A DNA stretch of 64,000 nt from Doryteuthis pealeii (GCA_023376005.1 CM042151.1:74075707-74139706), one strand, 5' to 3'. Shown: positions 1 to 11,688, counted from the stretch's first letter. Made by a program: numbers and translations. Notes: generated from the letters alone by a model not told the origin.

Positions 1-237
1 AAAAATGATGGTGTACATTTTTTTGCAGTTTATGAAAAAAGATTTAATATCAATGTCATAAGATATGCATAATAGAAAATATATCATTGGTAAATATCTT
101 GAGAAAATTAAAATCTTTCTTTTATCTTCATTCAGAAAACATTTAGTTTTTTTTACAGCATATCAACCTCTCTGGTCATTTAATGCAAAGTTTTGAAATT
201 GATTCTTAATGCATCCACAATTTATTTTATAAACATT

Positions 238-1100
238 TTTCTATATATTTGATGGACCCTAACAGGTACTATCAGTCCAGGTCAGAGTGGATCTGGTAGC
301 AATAGTGATAAAGGAGTGCTCCACATTCCTAAGACCTCCAGAACGAGAACCACACCATCAGATAGAGTTTAACGCCATTCCCAGGACATTAAGACACTCA
401 ACCACTGCCTTCTAGCACATATATGAGAAAAAAGTTTGGGGCTTGCCACAAGGACGATGGGGTTGTGTCAATCATATACATGCTAGGACTTGACATGACC
501 AGCCAATTGATTGGATTGGTCCTTTCTGACTGCCCATCTAGCCAAAGTAAGGATCTAAGGGAGTGTTGCATGTCATGGACTGCTCATCCACCAGGATCCC
601 CTTCTTAAGCATCACGGGTCACTACCCACAGCCAACAGGTTGCTCCATTGAAAGGGGGTTGCTACTTGTCTAAAGAAGTGCAATTAGCATATTCTACAAC
701 CCCAGACTTCAGGGTGAGGAAAACATTTGGTTCTTTAAACTACTCCTCTCCTGTTTCTTCACTAGGTGTAGTATATGACTGAAAAATCTTGGTCATGAGA
801 TGTTAAAATTTTAGTTGATAAAAAATCTACTTCTTTTTTTCTGTCCAATTTTTTTGATTCTCTTTTACATTTTTTAATAGCAGCTTTGTCTATAGGTCCA
901 AGCTGTAAGGTGACTATTTTAGTTCTTTGGCCTTTCAAATATTCCATATCTTCTAGTGGAACCTTTCTTCTACTAGAAAGGGCATCTAGTGGTGAGGTTG
1001 TATTTCTGGAACTCTAGGGAATGAGGAGTACTCCTTTATCACCATTAAACTCAGAATGTTAGTACCTGTTAGGATCCAATCTATGGGTTAAACAGAATAC
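238..1100. repeat. Non-autonomous element with long imperfect terminal inverted repeats
   Basis: The left part (about 238-400) and the reverse complement of the right part (about 1000-1100) share CCTAACAGGTACTA and a GATAAAGGAGT-CTCC-CATTCC block, so the ends are inverted. A third copy of one arm lies at 30565-30760 and an inverted partial copy at 2545-2676. The interior has no recognisable transposase; a 61-codon minus-strand frame (762-947), lysine-rich, matches nothing I know. Fold-back DNA transposon or two inverted copies of one repeat are both possible. Confidence 0.55.
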
Positions 1101-1558
1101 AAAAATGAGTATTGAAAATATGTTTAAAACTACATTGTAAATTAATGTCAACATAATACATTTTAGCCAAAAAATTGACTAGGAAAATCTAATTTGACCA
1201 GAAGTAAATAAAATTAGCATCCACATGTCTCAGTACTATTTTTAATAAAATTAATCAAAAAGGTTATTTTTTACAAAACTCAAGTAACATTGGTATCTTT
1301 AGGTATAAATATGTAAATTAATCCAGGAAACAAATTTAAATAAAAAGGAAGGAATTTAAGAAAAAGACAAAAAATATAAATTCTCATTATCTTCAAAATA
1401 TACACTCCCAAAATGTTTAGTTTTTTTTTTTTAAAGAATGCTCTCTTCAAATTAGCAGCAGGAGCCAGACTCATACACTCTTTTGATTTTTTTAAACTCA
1501 TCTATAATTACTCTTGTTTTTCATCTGAATTCATGATAATCAGCAGTCTAAACACGCC

Positions 1559-1561
1559 TAT

Positions 1562-1612
<51 letters not shown>

Positions 1613-1616
1613 ATAA
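1559..1616. repeat. (CA)n-(TA)n compound microsatellite
   Basis: An uninterrupted CA run passes into a TA run with one phase change. Strand-symmetric alternating purine-pyrimidine sequence. Confidence 0.95.
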
Positions 1617-2096
1617 TCTGCAATCGGGGACCACTTTGTTCTTCAAATAACTGTAAAACAAACTACAGCGATCAGCAATTTTCTATTCTACTCAAGGCTA
1701 GGACAAGTCACCATCTCAACGTCCTCGAGACAGTCTTCATTTTTTTTTACTGCCCGTCCTTGTGTAGAGAGAGACATCTTAAGCACTCCCAGGTAATTTT
1801 TGCTGGGGATGTTATTGCTGAGGTGAGGATCACCTGAAGGTATTTACAATTTTTTTTTTTTGTTGCCTTCATGTTACCCCACCATTTGCTTGATTGAATC
1901 TCTCTTTTATCCATTTGATTTACATTGTGACTGTTAAACGATCTACCGGTCGTTACTTCTGACAAAGCACTGGTCAAAAGGGCCCTTAAGGTTCTATTTT
2001 CTCTTTTCTCTTTCGAAAAATAAAAGATTTGCTGATCAATAAAGTATGTCGTTATTGCTCAAAATCTTATACAAATTTAGCTGTACCAAAAATTTG

Positions 2097-2098
2097 TT

Positions 2099-2129
<31 letters not shown>

Positions 2130-2142
2130 TTATATATATGAT
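2097..2142. repeat. (TA)n-(TG)n compound microsatellite
   Basis: TA repeats flank a central TG run; same type as 1559-1616 and 54388-54442. Confidence 0.9.
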
Positions 2143-2544
2143 ATTTAAATTCACTGGACAGTTAATTTCCAACTATCTACAAGTCAGTCATTGGTCATAT
2201 TTCTTATAATTTTGTATAATAATTTTGTTTTACAATGATTCATTTTGGGCATTTTTCAATAAATGTCTCAATGAACATTTTTTTTTTTTTACAATGAATT
2301 AATTTTTTTTTTCAATAATAGAATTTGAAAACATTTTTCTTAATAAATTGAAAACAAATAAAAAAATTATTTAAGAATTCTGATGAAAAACAATAAGGGA
2401 GCATTGCAGAACTGAATGTGGAGGACGAGGTGGGTATTAATCACCGTCATGGCTTGCAGAGATGAGTCGATGTCACTAACACTAAATTGACAAAAAAAAC
2501 TTTCTCTTCCATTATTTGATATCAAATATGGAAATTTCAGAGGT

Positions 2545-2676
2545 TAATCAAAGGGTTATTACATATCTCAACAACTTCCACCTCCTGTGTCAAGCCCTAG
2601 CGCCTATATGATTGTCCCAACCCTATTGTCCTTATGGTAAGCCCCAACTCTTTTTATCATATATGTGCTAGAAGGA
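2545..2676 (-). repeat. Partial inverted copy of the 238-1100 element
   Basis: The reverse complement of this stretch (TTCTAGCACATATATGA, GGGGCTT-CCA-AAGGAC, CTAGG-CTTGACA) matches the left interior of the 238-1100 element. The match stops where the tRNA-derived SINE head begins, so the SINE probably inserted into this repeat. Confidence 0.6.
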
Positions 2677-2905
2677 AGTGCGTGGTGTAATGGTTAAAGT
2701 CATGGGAAATGGACACGTCGCCCCGAGTTCAAATGCTGGTCGTGGTAATTGCATTTCACTTAGCGCTGATACCCTTGGGAAAGGTATGAATCCTACTCTC
2801 CCTCCAACTATGGGTAAATAGTAGGACAGACTGGGCTCTTTAACCTTGGTTAGGCAACCGGTCTAGGAGAAGGAAAACTCTGAATTCAAACCTGTTAAAC
2901 TCCAC
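2677..2905 (+). mobile_element. tRNA-derived SINE
   Basis: The head carries an A-box-like GTGGTGTAATGGTTAAAG at about 2683-2699 and a B-box-like GAGTTCAAATGCTGG at 2725-2739, the internal RNA polymerase III promoter of a tRNA. The body continues with GGGAAAGGTATGAATCC and CCTCCAACTATGGGTAAATAGTAGG, which reappear in inverted orientation at 60030-60190 after an equivalent tRNA head. Two copies with the same head and body define one SINE family. No target duplication was resolved. Confidence 0.8.
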
Positions 2906-3352
2906 TTAAGAAATTGACCTTGTGTCGCATCCTGGATAAACTGCCCAACACTGATTTGCTGAATTGCACCAACATGTTCTCCATCCTCTATGAAAGGCGC
3001 CTTCACTGTGGCATGTCAGGGGGATGAAAAATGGCTGCATCCCAAAAGATCTTTTGTATGGCAAATTAGTAAAAGGCTCCCAATTGGTAGACCATGCTTA
3101 TGCTTTAAAAATATCTGTGGGAGAGAAATGAGGACCTGCCACATTGACTCAAACTCGTGGGATGTAGTTGAGGAAAATCAAGTGGCTTGGCACCTTAATG
3201 ATAAGCTTGGTAGGAATGAGGAGTGAGGTGGAGAGAAGAGTAGCCTCGACAGCAAAGAGAGCCAGAAAGAGGGAGATAAAACTGCAGCCCCCAAAAACAT
3301 CACAGTTTGAGTGCAGTCAGCGCATCCAGCCCAGCCACCTATGCAGATAATT
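2906..3352 (+). pseudogene. Non-LTR retrotransposon (LINE) ORF2 C-terminal remnant
   Basis: Conceptual translation of the plus strand gives a stretch ending in YERRLH, then after a one-base frame change WHVRGMKNGCIPKDLLYGKL, which matches the conserved C-terminal tail of many invertebrate and fish LINE polyproteins (the H-V-x-R-M ... R-I-P-K-x-L-L-Y-G-x-L signature). Downstream the frame 3168-3350 is basic (ERRVASTAKRARKREIKLQ), also typical of this tail. At least one frameshift near 3008 and two in-frame stops (about 3128 and 3167) make it non-functional. Only the extreme 3' end of the element is present, as expected for 5'-truncated LINE insertions. It lies directly after the SINE at 2677-2905. 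Confidence 0.7.
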
Positions 3353-4189
3353 TTTTTTTTTTTTGGACACTATGCCATCGTCTTTAGTGGATGGAAAAGT
3401 GCCAACAACAATAATCACATATCAAATCAATGTCTTTGTGCTTTTTGGAGACTTTACAAAAATACTCTTATTACTACTCCTCTCTTAAGAACGATGCTAG
3501 CTGGTTTTAAATATATCCAGCCACCAGCATAAACCTTATCTGTTATTTTCCTTCATATAGACCTTATTCTATGGCTGAACAGAAATGCAAAACATAAACA
3601 TGCCAAATTTTAACTGATGTTGTAGCTTCAGTTCTGAGCAACAACAAAAAATAAACTATCCTTTTGGTACAAATAATGTTCAGAATATGTAAAATAATCA
3701 TAATTTTTTTGTGAATAATGGAATGTCACTTTGTGATTTTTCCCGCTTTTTTATCTTGCTATAAAAAGTAAGAAATCATCAATAACTTAAAATTGACTTA
3801 TTATGAGACTGTTTTGATAGTATTTTTGGATTCCAACGGCTAAAAAGCTATGATACACACAAGTTTTAGGCATAGGGAAGCACTAGAACAGATTTTACGG
3901 TGAGCAATCATTAGTCTTTTGTGTATCAAATAGACTTTTAAATTTTAGGTATAGGGAATCTCTAAAACTGAATTTACAGACAAAAAAAGATTACAAAAAG
4001 TTGCAATATTTCGTGCACCTCCTGCATTTTGTGAGATTAAAATTGACACAAATTGGCCAATTTTTGGAATTAGCAGCTAAAATTTTTGGAATTGTTTTAT
4101 ATTAACACAGTCAACATCTGGATAAAATTGAAGGGTATGGACGACAGTTGGAATTAGAAGCTCAAATTTTGGCTATTGTTAACCTAACA
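3353..4189. other. Non-coding stretch
   Basis: No gene seen. Around 3840-4200 short phrases such as AATTTTTGGAATT and AGGTATAGGGAA recur imperfectly, suggesting an old degraded repeat, but I cannot name it. Confidence 0.5.
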
Positions 4190-4432
4190 CTGAATGTGGT
4201 CTAAAATTGGTATCAGACAGACAGTGAGGGAGTCTATCCCCTTTTCACTAGCACTAGACCAAGGAGATTGTTTTTGGTATCTGGGAAGGAGCACCACACC
4301 TAATATCAGGACCCCCACTTGACCACACAGATCTTTGTGCTACCCCATTTGAGTTGGCGAGGTCCGGAATCAAACCCGGAACCTTGAGGTTCCCAGTCAG
4401 ACACTCTACCGATTGAGCTAAACCAGCCCTTA
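4190..4432 (-). mobile_element. tRNA-derived SINE (second type)
   Basis: On the minus strand the region begins at about 4430 with GGGCTGGTTTAGCTCAATCG, containing the A box, and has the B box GGGTTTGATTCC around 4364-4375. The acceptor stem does not pair properly, so this is a SINE head rather than a tRNA gene. The body runs toward 4190. A 64-codon frame across it (4254-4448) is a translation of the SINE, not a gene. Confidence 0.75.
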
Positions 4433-5065
4433 TACAAGATGATAACATTTAATTGTATTAACATAAAAGGATAAAACATGTTTCAGTCCTAAACCGCAAA
4501 AAAGGGCAAAATGCTGTTCTAAAGAATACAATGAAGTGTAAGAAGATAAAGCAGAAATACACTTACTGATTTTCCTTTCATTTTGATGCTCTGCTGACAA
4601 AGCAGGCATACATTTACTTAATCATTTGGGGAAGGAAAGAGACTTATGTCTGCTTTATTCCAAGTCATGTTGGTAAAAGAAAAAAGGGCTAAAGGCTTGC
4701 ATTGTCAAAAGACCAATGAACACAATTGTGACGCAACATTTCCATCCGGCTTTCCTCTTTTTCTTTCTATAGAAGGGGGGGGGAATAGATATTTGTTTCA
4801 ACAAGTTCCTGCTGAGGGGGAACCAAAAAGAAGCGAGTTCACTGTCTTCTCACAGGCCAGACTTTCTTTTGGTCAACACAGTCTTCGACCAGCAGATGAA
4901 AATCCGTCGCCATCGTCAAAATGATATTTTCTGACTGCCGTCTCCCGTAAGCCGAAAGCTTCTCTGCTTGTCACCTAGCTCGCTTAGGTTATTTATTGGC
5001 ATATTACTCAAACATCCACGCATATCAGTCGAACCTCGCGTCCGTCCAGTGCCTAAATCGCATTT
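4433..5065. other. Non-coding stretch
   Basis: Nothing recognisable; overlapping short frames on both strands near 4646-5280 have no family signature and overlap a tRNA-like remnant. Confidence 0.5.
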
Positions 5066-5108
5066 GTTTTTGCATGCAGGTGGACGCGGGTTCGATCCCG
5101 GCAGGCAA
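5066..5108 (+). repeat. tRNA/SINE 3' half remnant
   Basis: GCGGGTTCGATCCCGGC is a well-formed T-arm with B box, but no A box or acceptor 5' strand is found at the right distance upstream. Probably the tail of a tRNA-derived repeat. Confidence 0.45.
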
Positions 5109-5747
5109 GACAATATCTTGCTCTTTTTCCTTTCTCGTTCTCCATCATACTTTCATCTCTCTTATTTCACAATGTTTGTTGAGATACCTAACCCAACCCT
5201 TACAAAGCACTGGTTCCAGCTTGAATAACAATGATAAGACGCAATGGGCCTGTTCAATACTTAACTGGGTGACCACTTAAGCAGATAACCTATCCTAGTC
5301 CTTTGTGTATCAAAATGGTGACATTTGCTCTCTCTCTCTTGATTCGACATTATATGAACATATATCTATGTCTTTTTTTTTCTTTTTTTTATTACTTTAG
5401 ACTTAAAATGAGAACAATCACCGTGAAACTAGCGTAAATAACCCATGAAAGAATATAACCATCACTAAATCTTAAGAAACACTTAAAGTATATTCTAGTC
5501 ATATTTTCAAATAACAATGAACACAATGAATAAAAATGTATTGTTTACCTTGTGATTTGCCCTTATAAATGCTTTGAGTGTAATGACAACCATTTTCCAA
5601 TTAGCGTCAACAACACGAAGACAAATATAATTATCGTTAATGATATGCCATCAAACTAAACAACCTGTACAGAGTGTTTTTATTGAATACCTATCCTTTG
5701 CTCTCTCTCTTTCTCTATCCTTGGACTTAATACTAGAAAAGGTTCTC
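5109..5747. other. Non-coding stretch
   Basis: No gene seen. AT-rich with scattered TC-rich runs leading into the CT microsatellite. Confidence 0.5.
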
Positions 5748-5748
5748 T

Positions 5749-5813
<65 letters not shown>
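5748..5813 (+). repeat. (TC)n microsatellite
   Basis: Long, nearly perfect CT/TC run; it produces a serine-leucine repeat in the frame 5640-5834, which is not a real protein. Confidence 0.97.
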
Positions 5814-5815
<2 letters not shown>

Positions 5816-7827
5816 AATCCTGTTGGAGAAGTAGCATTTCTGTAATCCTATGGTCCCTTAGCACTCTGTGAACTTACTGACCACTTGAAAGTTTACAGCA
5901 CTTCCCCTGACCATGCAGAGTCACTACTCTAATTTCAGTGATAACGTAGATATGTTTTAAATAACTATATATGTCCAATTTTTGTCAGGGGAGATAATAA
6001 AATAATCTTAATTTTTTTGAATTTTGAATCAATTATGAAAAATCAGTGATTGTTCAATTTTAATGAAATTTTCACTACTTTATTCAATAAGGACTTGATT
6101 TTATAATGAATACCTAATTCTATTGAAAAATAAAATATGCTCAAAAATTCAAACTGTACTGGAATTCTTTTGGAGTAGGGACCATCAAAGTGAACAAATA
6201 CGAAATATAAGAGTGTTGTTCAAAATTTATATACATTCACAGATGTTAATGAGACTATAATTTTGATGGAATCTGTAGTTCTTTAATGTTTTCTATAGAT
6301 TTTTTCTAATTTAATCATTCTGATAGTTAAAATTAGTTATGGGTAATTTGAATTGAGGCAATAATTTATTTTTTAAAATCTTGAAATAATTACCATAAAT
6401 CAGTGGATTGTCAAATTTTGATTAAATTTTCAATACTTTATTCATTAAGGACTTGACTATAATAAATAACTTATTTTAATGAAAAATGAAACTTGAAAAA
6501 ATGTTATTTATCAATTAAAATTCTAGGGTTTTTTTTAATGTTTTTTTTTTTTTTATGTGTGGTCATTTGAATAATTCTCTTTTTACAAGTTTAAAAAATT
6601 AAAAAAGAAAAAGAATACAACACACGGAAAAAGTTATTTGAAAATTTGAAAATTATTTTCCTAACACTCAGAAAAAAAATTGTTGCGTGTTTTCTTTTTT
6701 CGTAGTTTTAAAAACAATATTTATTTTTGAATTGATGCAAAAAAGTTTTTTTTTCCTTTGATTTAATTGAACTTTACTATTTTTATTGACATCCCTCCAA
6801 GTCCAAGGCCATCTTAGTAGTGACGCTCACATAATTCTATTTCTTATAAAAAGATCTAATTTAATTTTTGTGTGTGAATATAGCAACTGTTCAAAAAATG
6901 TACTTGATAACTTTCGCCTAATAAATAATTGTGTTATTTATTTTCTTCTTTGTTATTTAATTTCTGAAAATGAATGTGAAATTTTCTTTAAAAAACACGT
7001 TTATTTTTAGAATATTTATTTTTTTAATTATGTATTTCGTAAAAGGATTATTCTTTTATTCAGCTCATATAGTAATCTCTTTTCATTTGTATTTTTTCAT
7101 GAATTTTTAAAAATTCTATTTTTTCCTGAATATAGCAATTGTTCAGGAAATGTATTTGATATCTTTCGTCTAAGAAGGAAGAAATAAATGTGTCCCGAAA
7201 TAAATGAGAAAAAGATTGGAATTATGTCCCTTGTTTTGTCGTTCTTAAGAAATCTTTTCTGTATTTATTTGCAAATCAACGACAGTTTTTCATTCTACCA
7301 GAAAAGATTAATTCTATTTAAAATATTACATTTTTCTCTCCATCTTCTTTAACGTTGTATAGTCCCAAAGAAAAGAAATCAGAAAAAGAAAAAGGAAAGA
7401 AGTAAGTATAACGTTCAGGGTACTAACTTTCTTTACTATTTAAAAACAAAAAAAAGCAAAAAAAAAAAACGTAATTTGCTGGGAAATGTTGTTTTCCATT
7501 GAAGAAGTGAACATTTTTAAATTTCTGACAAATGACAAATATAAAAATATTTAGAATCTTTTGATAACCAATTCAATTATTATAAAAATCTAATTAATTT
7601 CAACATTTAATTTAGGTACTAGCAAAAACGACGGCTGCTACGAGTTTTAAAAGCGAATTAAAAATAATTAAATCTATTATTTAAGGTCAAACTTTGTCTA
7701 AATCGATAACTAGTAACATAATGACCATCATTAAAAAAAAGAAAAATATCATTACATATGTAGTTTATTTTTAATAGATTTAAAACGATTTGTTTTGGTC
7801 AATTTCGACGGGATCCGCCATTCTGTC
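5814..7827. other. AT-rich intergenic with degraded dispersed repeats
   Basis: No credible ORF. Near-repeats of ATTTTGATTAAATTTTCAATACTTTATTCATTAAGG-type sequence occur at about 6050, 6415 and again at 25790, so the stretch is largely old copies of the AT-rich repeat family that fills 7.4-10.7, 22-26, 35-40 and 44.8-49 kb. The part 7320-7800 parallels 36900-37200. Confidence 0.5.
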
Positions 7828-7835
7828 TATTTTTT

Positions 7836-9769
7836 TAGGTACCACCAATTTTACCCTGTGAAATTTACCCCCGCCACTATATTTTACACAATGAAACTTG
7901 CAGAAAAATTATTATTTTCTTGAAAAAATTTTTCCAAAGAAAAAATATTAAACAAACTCCTGATGATTTTTTTAAAAAATTTTGTAGCTTACAGAAATAA
8001 TGAAAAATTTGATTGAAAAACAATGTTTTCATTTTTGCACTGTTAAATCAACTGAAATTTAACGTAGCTAAAAACAAGTTACGATAAGAGGTTTGTTTTT
8101 AAATTCTATGATGAATCAATTAATAATCTGGTTTTCACGAAAATTTCCATAAATGTTTACCATTGGATGTAAATATATCTGAAATAGATTTTTTCTAAAA
8201 TATATTAGGGGAAATATTTTTTAGGAGGTCTATCCCCCCCACCTAATTTATTTTATGAGATAAAAAAATGACGCGCCGGAAAAATGTTGTACTTTTTTTC
8301 TATAAAGATAAGAGGCTGAATAACTATATCAATGAAATTGTATAACGTACAATGCTGTAGTTTTTTTTAGGAAAAATTAATGAAATCGGAAATAAAAAGT
8401 GCAAAAAAATGTCATAATATTAATATTTGAAAACTTTTTTTTGTTTTTGTAATTGGTATGTAGTATATTCTATTAAATTGTCAAAAAAAAATTTTTTTTT
8501 AAGAAATTAATTTTTAAGAGATTTTCAATCTTTTGTGTGATTAGATATTTTTATTTTCTGTGTGAAATAAATTAATTTTTTTTTTATGCGTGAAAAAATC
8601 GAATTTTTCACGGATATTTAAATATATGAATCTTAGAATTCAGGTGAACTAAAAATTGGTTCGATCAGCGCTATATTAATATTTTTTTAAAGAATTTTTA
8701 ATTTTTATTGTTGAATAGTAATGTGTGATTCTCAGAATATACGGAAGAGCAAAACTGACATATTTGTTTTGTTTTTATACAAAGATGCGAGACGCTTCTC
8801 AGTAACCGAAGTTTGTTTTTCTTAGTGTAAAAATAATTTTATTTAACTGTTTCGACCAATTAGAATAAAAAGTAAGTATATATTGATTATTTTATCAGTT
8901 TTTCTCTTAGAAAAAATATTCAAATTTTCATTTCATTTTCGATTTTAAAAATTAATACCAAAACCGAAGACATTTTTTTAACGTCAATTTCACTGTGAAA
9001 TTTTAATATTAAATTTTTTCAAGTTTTTATTCATTTTAATAGTAAATTTTAATATTAAAGTTTTTAAAGATGTTATTCATTTTAATAGTAAATTTTGGCT
9101 AAACTTGCAAATCGTTGGGAAAATTTAAACTTATTACTGGGTGACCCAGAAAAAACAGAATCCAAATTATTTATTTAATTTCCCATTAAACTAACCCTAA
9201 ACCCTAACCCTAAACTCCAACCCCCAACCCTTCGATTTAACGGTGCAAAAAAGAAAACATTGTTTTTCGTTCATAATTTTCATTATTTTCCTAAGCTGAA
9301 AAATCTTTTTTTTAAATCATCAGGATTTTTAAAAATGTTTCTTCCTTCGAATGCACAAAAAATTTTCAAGATAATATTTCAAGATAAAAAAAAAAGAATA
9401 TTTCAAAAATCGTTGAAAACAAATAATCGGTTATTGAATATGCACAAGAAAAATATGTCAATTAGAGCTAGCTATACTTGTAGTGGTATAATCGTAAAAT
9501 AGAAATTGTAACTTTTCTGTCTAAATTGCAGACTAAAAATTACCCTTTCGCATGTAATATGGATAGGTTTATTTATTTTTTAAGATAACGATGTAATTTT
9601 TCCCAGTCGGATAATTTGATCTTTGAATTAACTGTTTTTCTTTGTAACAACTCTGTATGATCTTTAATTGTTTTTTACGGGATTTTTGATAAACAAAGTT
9701 CGGAAATATTTATTTCCGTTTTATTCAAGATGGCCGTAACTGATCACGTGACCAAATTGGTGATCCCTA
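7836..9769. mobile_element. hAT-like non-autonomous DNA transposon, copy 1
   Basis: Starts TAGGTACCACCAATTTTACC and ends ...AAATTGGTGATCCCTA, so the termini are inverted repeats. It is flanked by CTATTTTT on the right (9770-9777) and the same eight bases plus one extra T on the left (7827-7835). A paralogous unoccupied site near 39880 reads CTGTCTCTTTTTCAAGG across the same flanks. An 8 bp duplication and YAGGG-like ends point to the hAT superfamily. No transposase is encoded. Interior includes an interstitial telomere-like stretch and an inverted copy of its own left arm near 9230-9370. Confidence 0.75.
9191..9215 (-). repeat. Interstitial telomere-like repeat (CCCTAA)n
   Basis: CTAACCCTAAACCCTAACCC followed by degenerate units. 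CCCTAA is the complement of the TTAGGG telomere repeat of most animals. It sits inside the hAT-like copy 7836-9769. Confidence 0.7.
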
Positions 9770-9837
9770 CTATTTTTCAATGGTTTTACGCGCTTGTTTA
9801 CAATTTTAATGTAACATTCGCGATTGCAAAAAAAAAA

Positions 9838-10565
9838 TTAACAAAAAACAGGTAATTATCCAATTTTAATGAAATTTTCAGTATTGATTCAATTAATGAA
9901 TTTTATAATGCATCAGGTATTCTATTTCAAAACATTAATTTAGTATTTTTTATATGAAAAATTGATATATAAAATTCATTTAAAATGTGAAAAGCCTTAT
10001 GTTAAGTTTAAAATGTTATATTTTTAGATTCTAGAAATAAATATCTACTTGATGCCAATCTTTTTTTTAATTTTTTTTTAAAGTATACGTTTTGAAGAAA
10101 AACTCTATTATTGAAAATGTACCCCACCCTTTGTAAGCAGAAAAAATATCGATGTATAAATTTTTCTTTTATAAGATAATAGCTAATTAAATAATTATTG
10201 AAATGAGTAAAAAAGAAATCTCCAAAAAATTAATTATTTATTATTTTTTTTACATTTTATTTTTCGATTTTCTGTACTTATTTTCTCAGAGAAAAGCCAC
10301 CATAATTTTTTATTTTTTTATGTTTGTTTCTATTCATAACTTCGGTCTTTTATCTCTTTATTTATACTGTAATTAGTACCGAAAATGACCAACTCGCAAA
10401 ATTGTTAAGCCCCCAACATAAGGGGGTGGGGGTCAAAATTAAGTGACCTGAAAAAATGAGAAAGTTTTGAAATAAAATAAATAATGCATTATAAAGATCA
10501 TTCATTGGTAAATAAACACTGAAAATTTCATTAAAATCCGATAATTCCCTGATTTTTGGTAAATT
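9838..10565. repeat. Fold-back AT-rich element
   Basis: Left arm ACAGGTAATTATCCAATTTT with AATGAAATTTTCAGT is answered at the right by ACTGAAAATTTCATT and AAAATCCGATAATTCCCTGA in inverted orientation. The same pair bounds 21838-22545; half-copies lie at 38938, 39165-39310, 39955 and 47717-49070. A G-rich patch (CATAAGGGGGTGGGGG) precedes GTGACCTGAAAAAA in each. No coding capacity. Confidence 0.6.
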
Positions 10566-10686
10566 ATTTATACCGTATTTATATTAAATTCCATTAAACT
10601 TACTTCATTATTTATAATTCCCTGATTTTTGGTAAATTATTTATACCGTATTTATATTAAATTCCATTAAACTTACTTCATTATTT
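10541..10686. repeat. 73 bp tandem duplication
   Basis: The unit beginning ATAATTCCCTGATTTTTGG at 10541 is repeated without visible change from 10614, ending in CTTCATTATTT. A recent local duplication. Confidence 0.9.
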
Positions 10687-11111
10687 GTTGAATTGATGAA
10701 TAACAAGAAAAAATATTGTATTGATATGAAATAAATTGTTGAATAACAATTTTCTTTATTTTAATGTACCAGTTATGCAGTTAATTGAAATATGATATAA
10801 TACCAAAAAATTCTTGAATCTCTTGTTTCTTGTTTCGTTTTTTTAAATAATATGTTAATTTTTTTTAATTCACAGATATCAACTGCATTTGGGGAAATGT
10901 GAAAAGCCCATTTTAAACCAATAAACAAATAAATTCTTCTGATGTGTGTGGATCTACATATTGAGAACTCACAGGACAATTCTTTTTCTTGAAATTTATT
11001 ACATTGTGTTTTCTCTTGATAAATATTTCAAAGAACAAGTGCAAAAAGAGACTCCAGTAAAACCCAACTTTTCTCCATTGTAGGGATCAGCAAAAATCTT
11101 TTAAAAATAAA

Positions 11112-11391
11112 ATGGACCTTATGACCTTTAGGCACCCCTTTTGCGATCTCGATTCTTGGGGACATTTTTTCCATTTACACCGTCAAAATCCGGTTGATTA
11201 TTAACAGACGATTTTTAGAGTTTTTTTTAAAATTATAACACCTACCCTAACCCCTAATCCTAACCCTAACCCATAACCATAACCCATAACCATAACCCAT
11301 AACAAACAACCCGATTTTCATGATGTAAATGAGAAAAGTGTCCTTGTGAGTCGAGATCGCGGAAGGGGTGCCTAAAGGTCATATGGTCCAT
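11112..11391. mobile_element. Inverted-repeat element with telomere-like core
   Basis: Arms of about 81 bp (11112-11192 and 11311-11391) are imperfect reverse complements: ATGGACCTTATGACCTTTAG on the left, CTAAAGGTCATATGGTCCAT on the right. The loop holds (CCCTAA)n-like repeats. The matching positions in loci B, C and D lack it, so it is an insertion. No coding capacity. Confidence 0.8.
11241..11304 (-). repeat. Interstitial telomere-like repeat (CCCTAA)n with variants
   Basis: CCTAACCCTAACCC units followed by CATAACC variants, in the loop of the inverted-repeat element 11112-11391. Confidence 0.75.
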
Positions 11392-11688
11392 CTTTCCTAC
11401 TATTACTAGCAAAATAAAAAAATAAAAAACACCCTCCAGGTGATGTAAAAATACATTTTTGAAACATATTGCCTGAGGGGTAAAAAATTCAATGTCAGAC
11501 CAGCAGTTTCACATAGTGTGGAAATATTAAAAAACAAACACATGCTAAAGGAAAAAAGAATATTCTTGCAAATGTTTAGATCTGCATATTAACAGAGTTT
11601 GGAATTCAGTATATGAACATTTTCCTTATATTCACATTTCAAAGAACAAGTGGGAAAATAGGCTCTTGTAAAACCCAACTTTTCACCA

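Larger units (their letters stand above)
1101..2544. other. AT-rich stretch without a gene
   Basis: I see no credible coding region. It contains two microsatellites (annotated separately) and homopolymer A/T runs. Short open frames here lack any family motif and are what AT-rich DNA gives by chance. Confidence 0.6.
10876..11688 (+). pseudogene. Locus A 5' region: splice acceptor and decayed zinc fingers
   Basis: A pyrimidine/AT tract ending in AATTCACAG at 10875 looks like a 3' splice site; the same acceptor and following ATATCAACT occur at loci B (27738), C (40518) and D (53783, minus). The sequence after it resembles fingers that have lost reading frame: patches like CGSTY and CRPxxSYSLE with stops between them. 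It may be a 5' UTR exon or simply dead coding sequence upstream of the intact array. An inverted-repeat element (11112-11391) is inserted here in locus A only. Confidence 0.5.

Noticed and set aside
4254..4448. 64-codon frame containing AGLAQSVECLTGNLKVPG
   Set aside because: This peptide arises from translating a tRNA-derived sequence; the DNA is a SINE head.
5640..5834. Ser-Leu repeat ORF
   Set aside because: Translation of the TC microsatellite.
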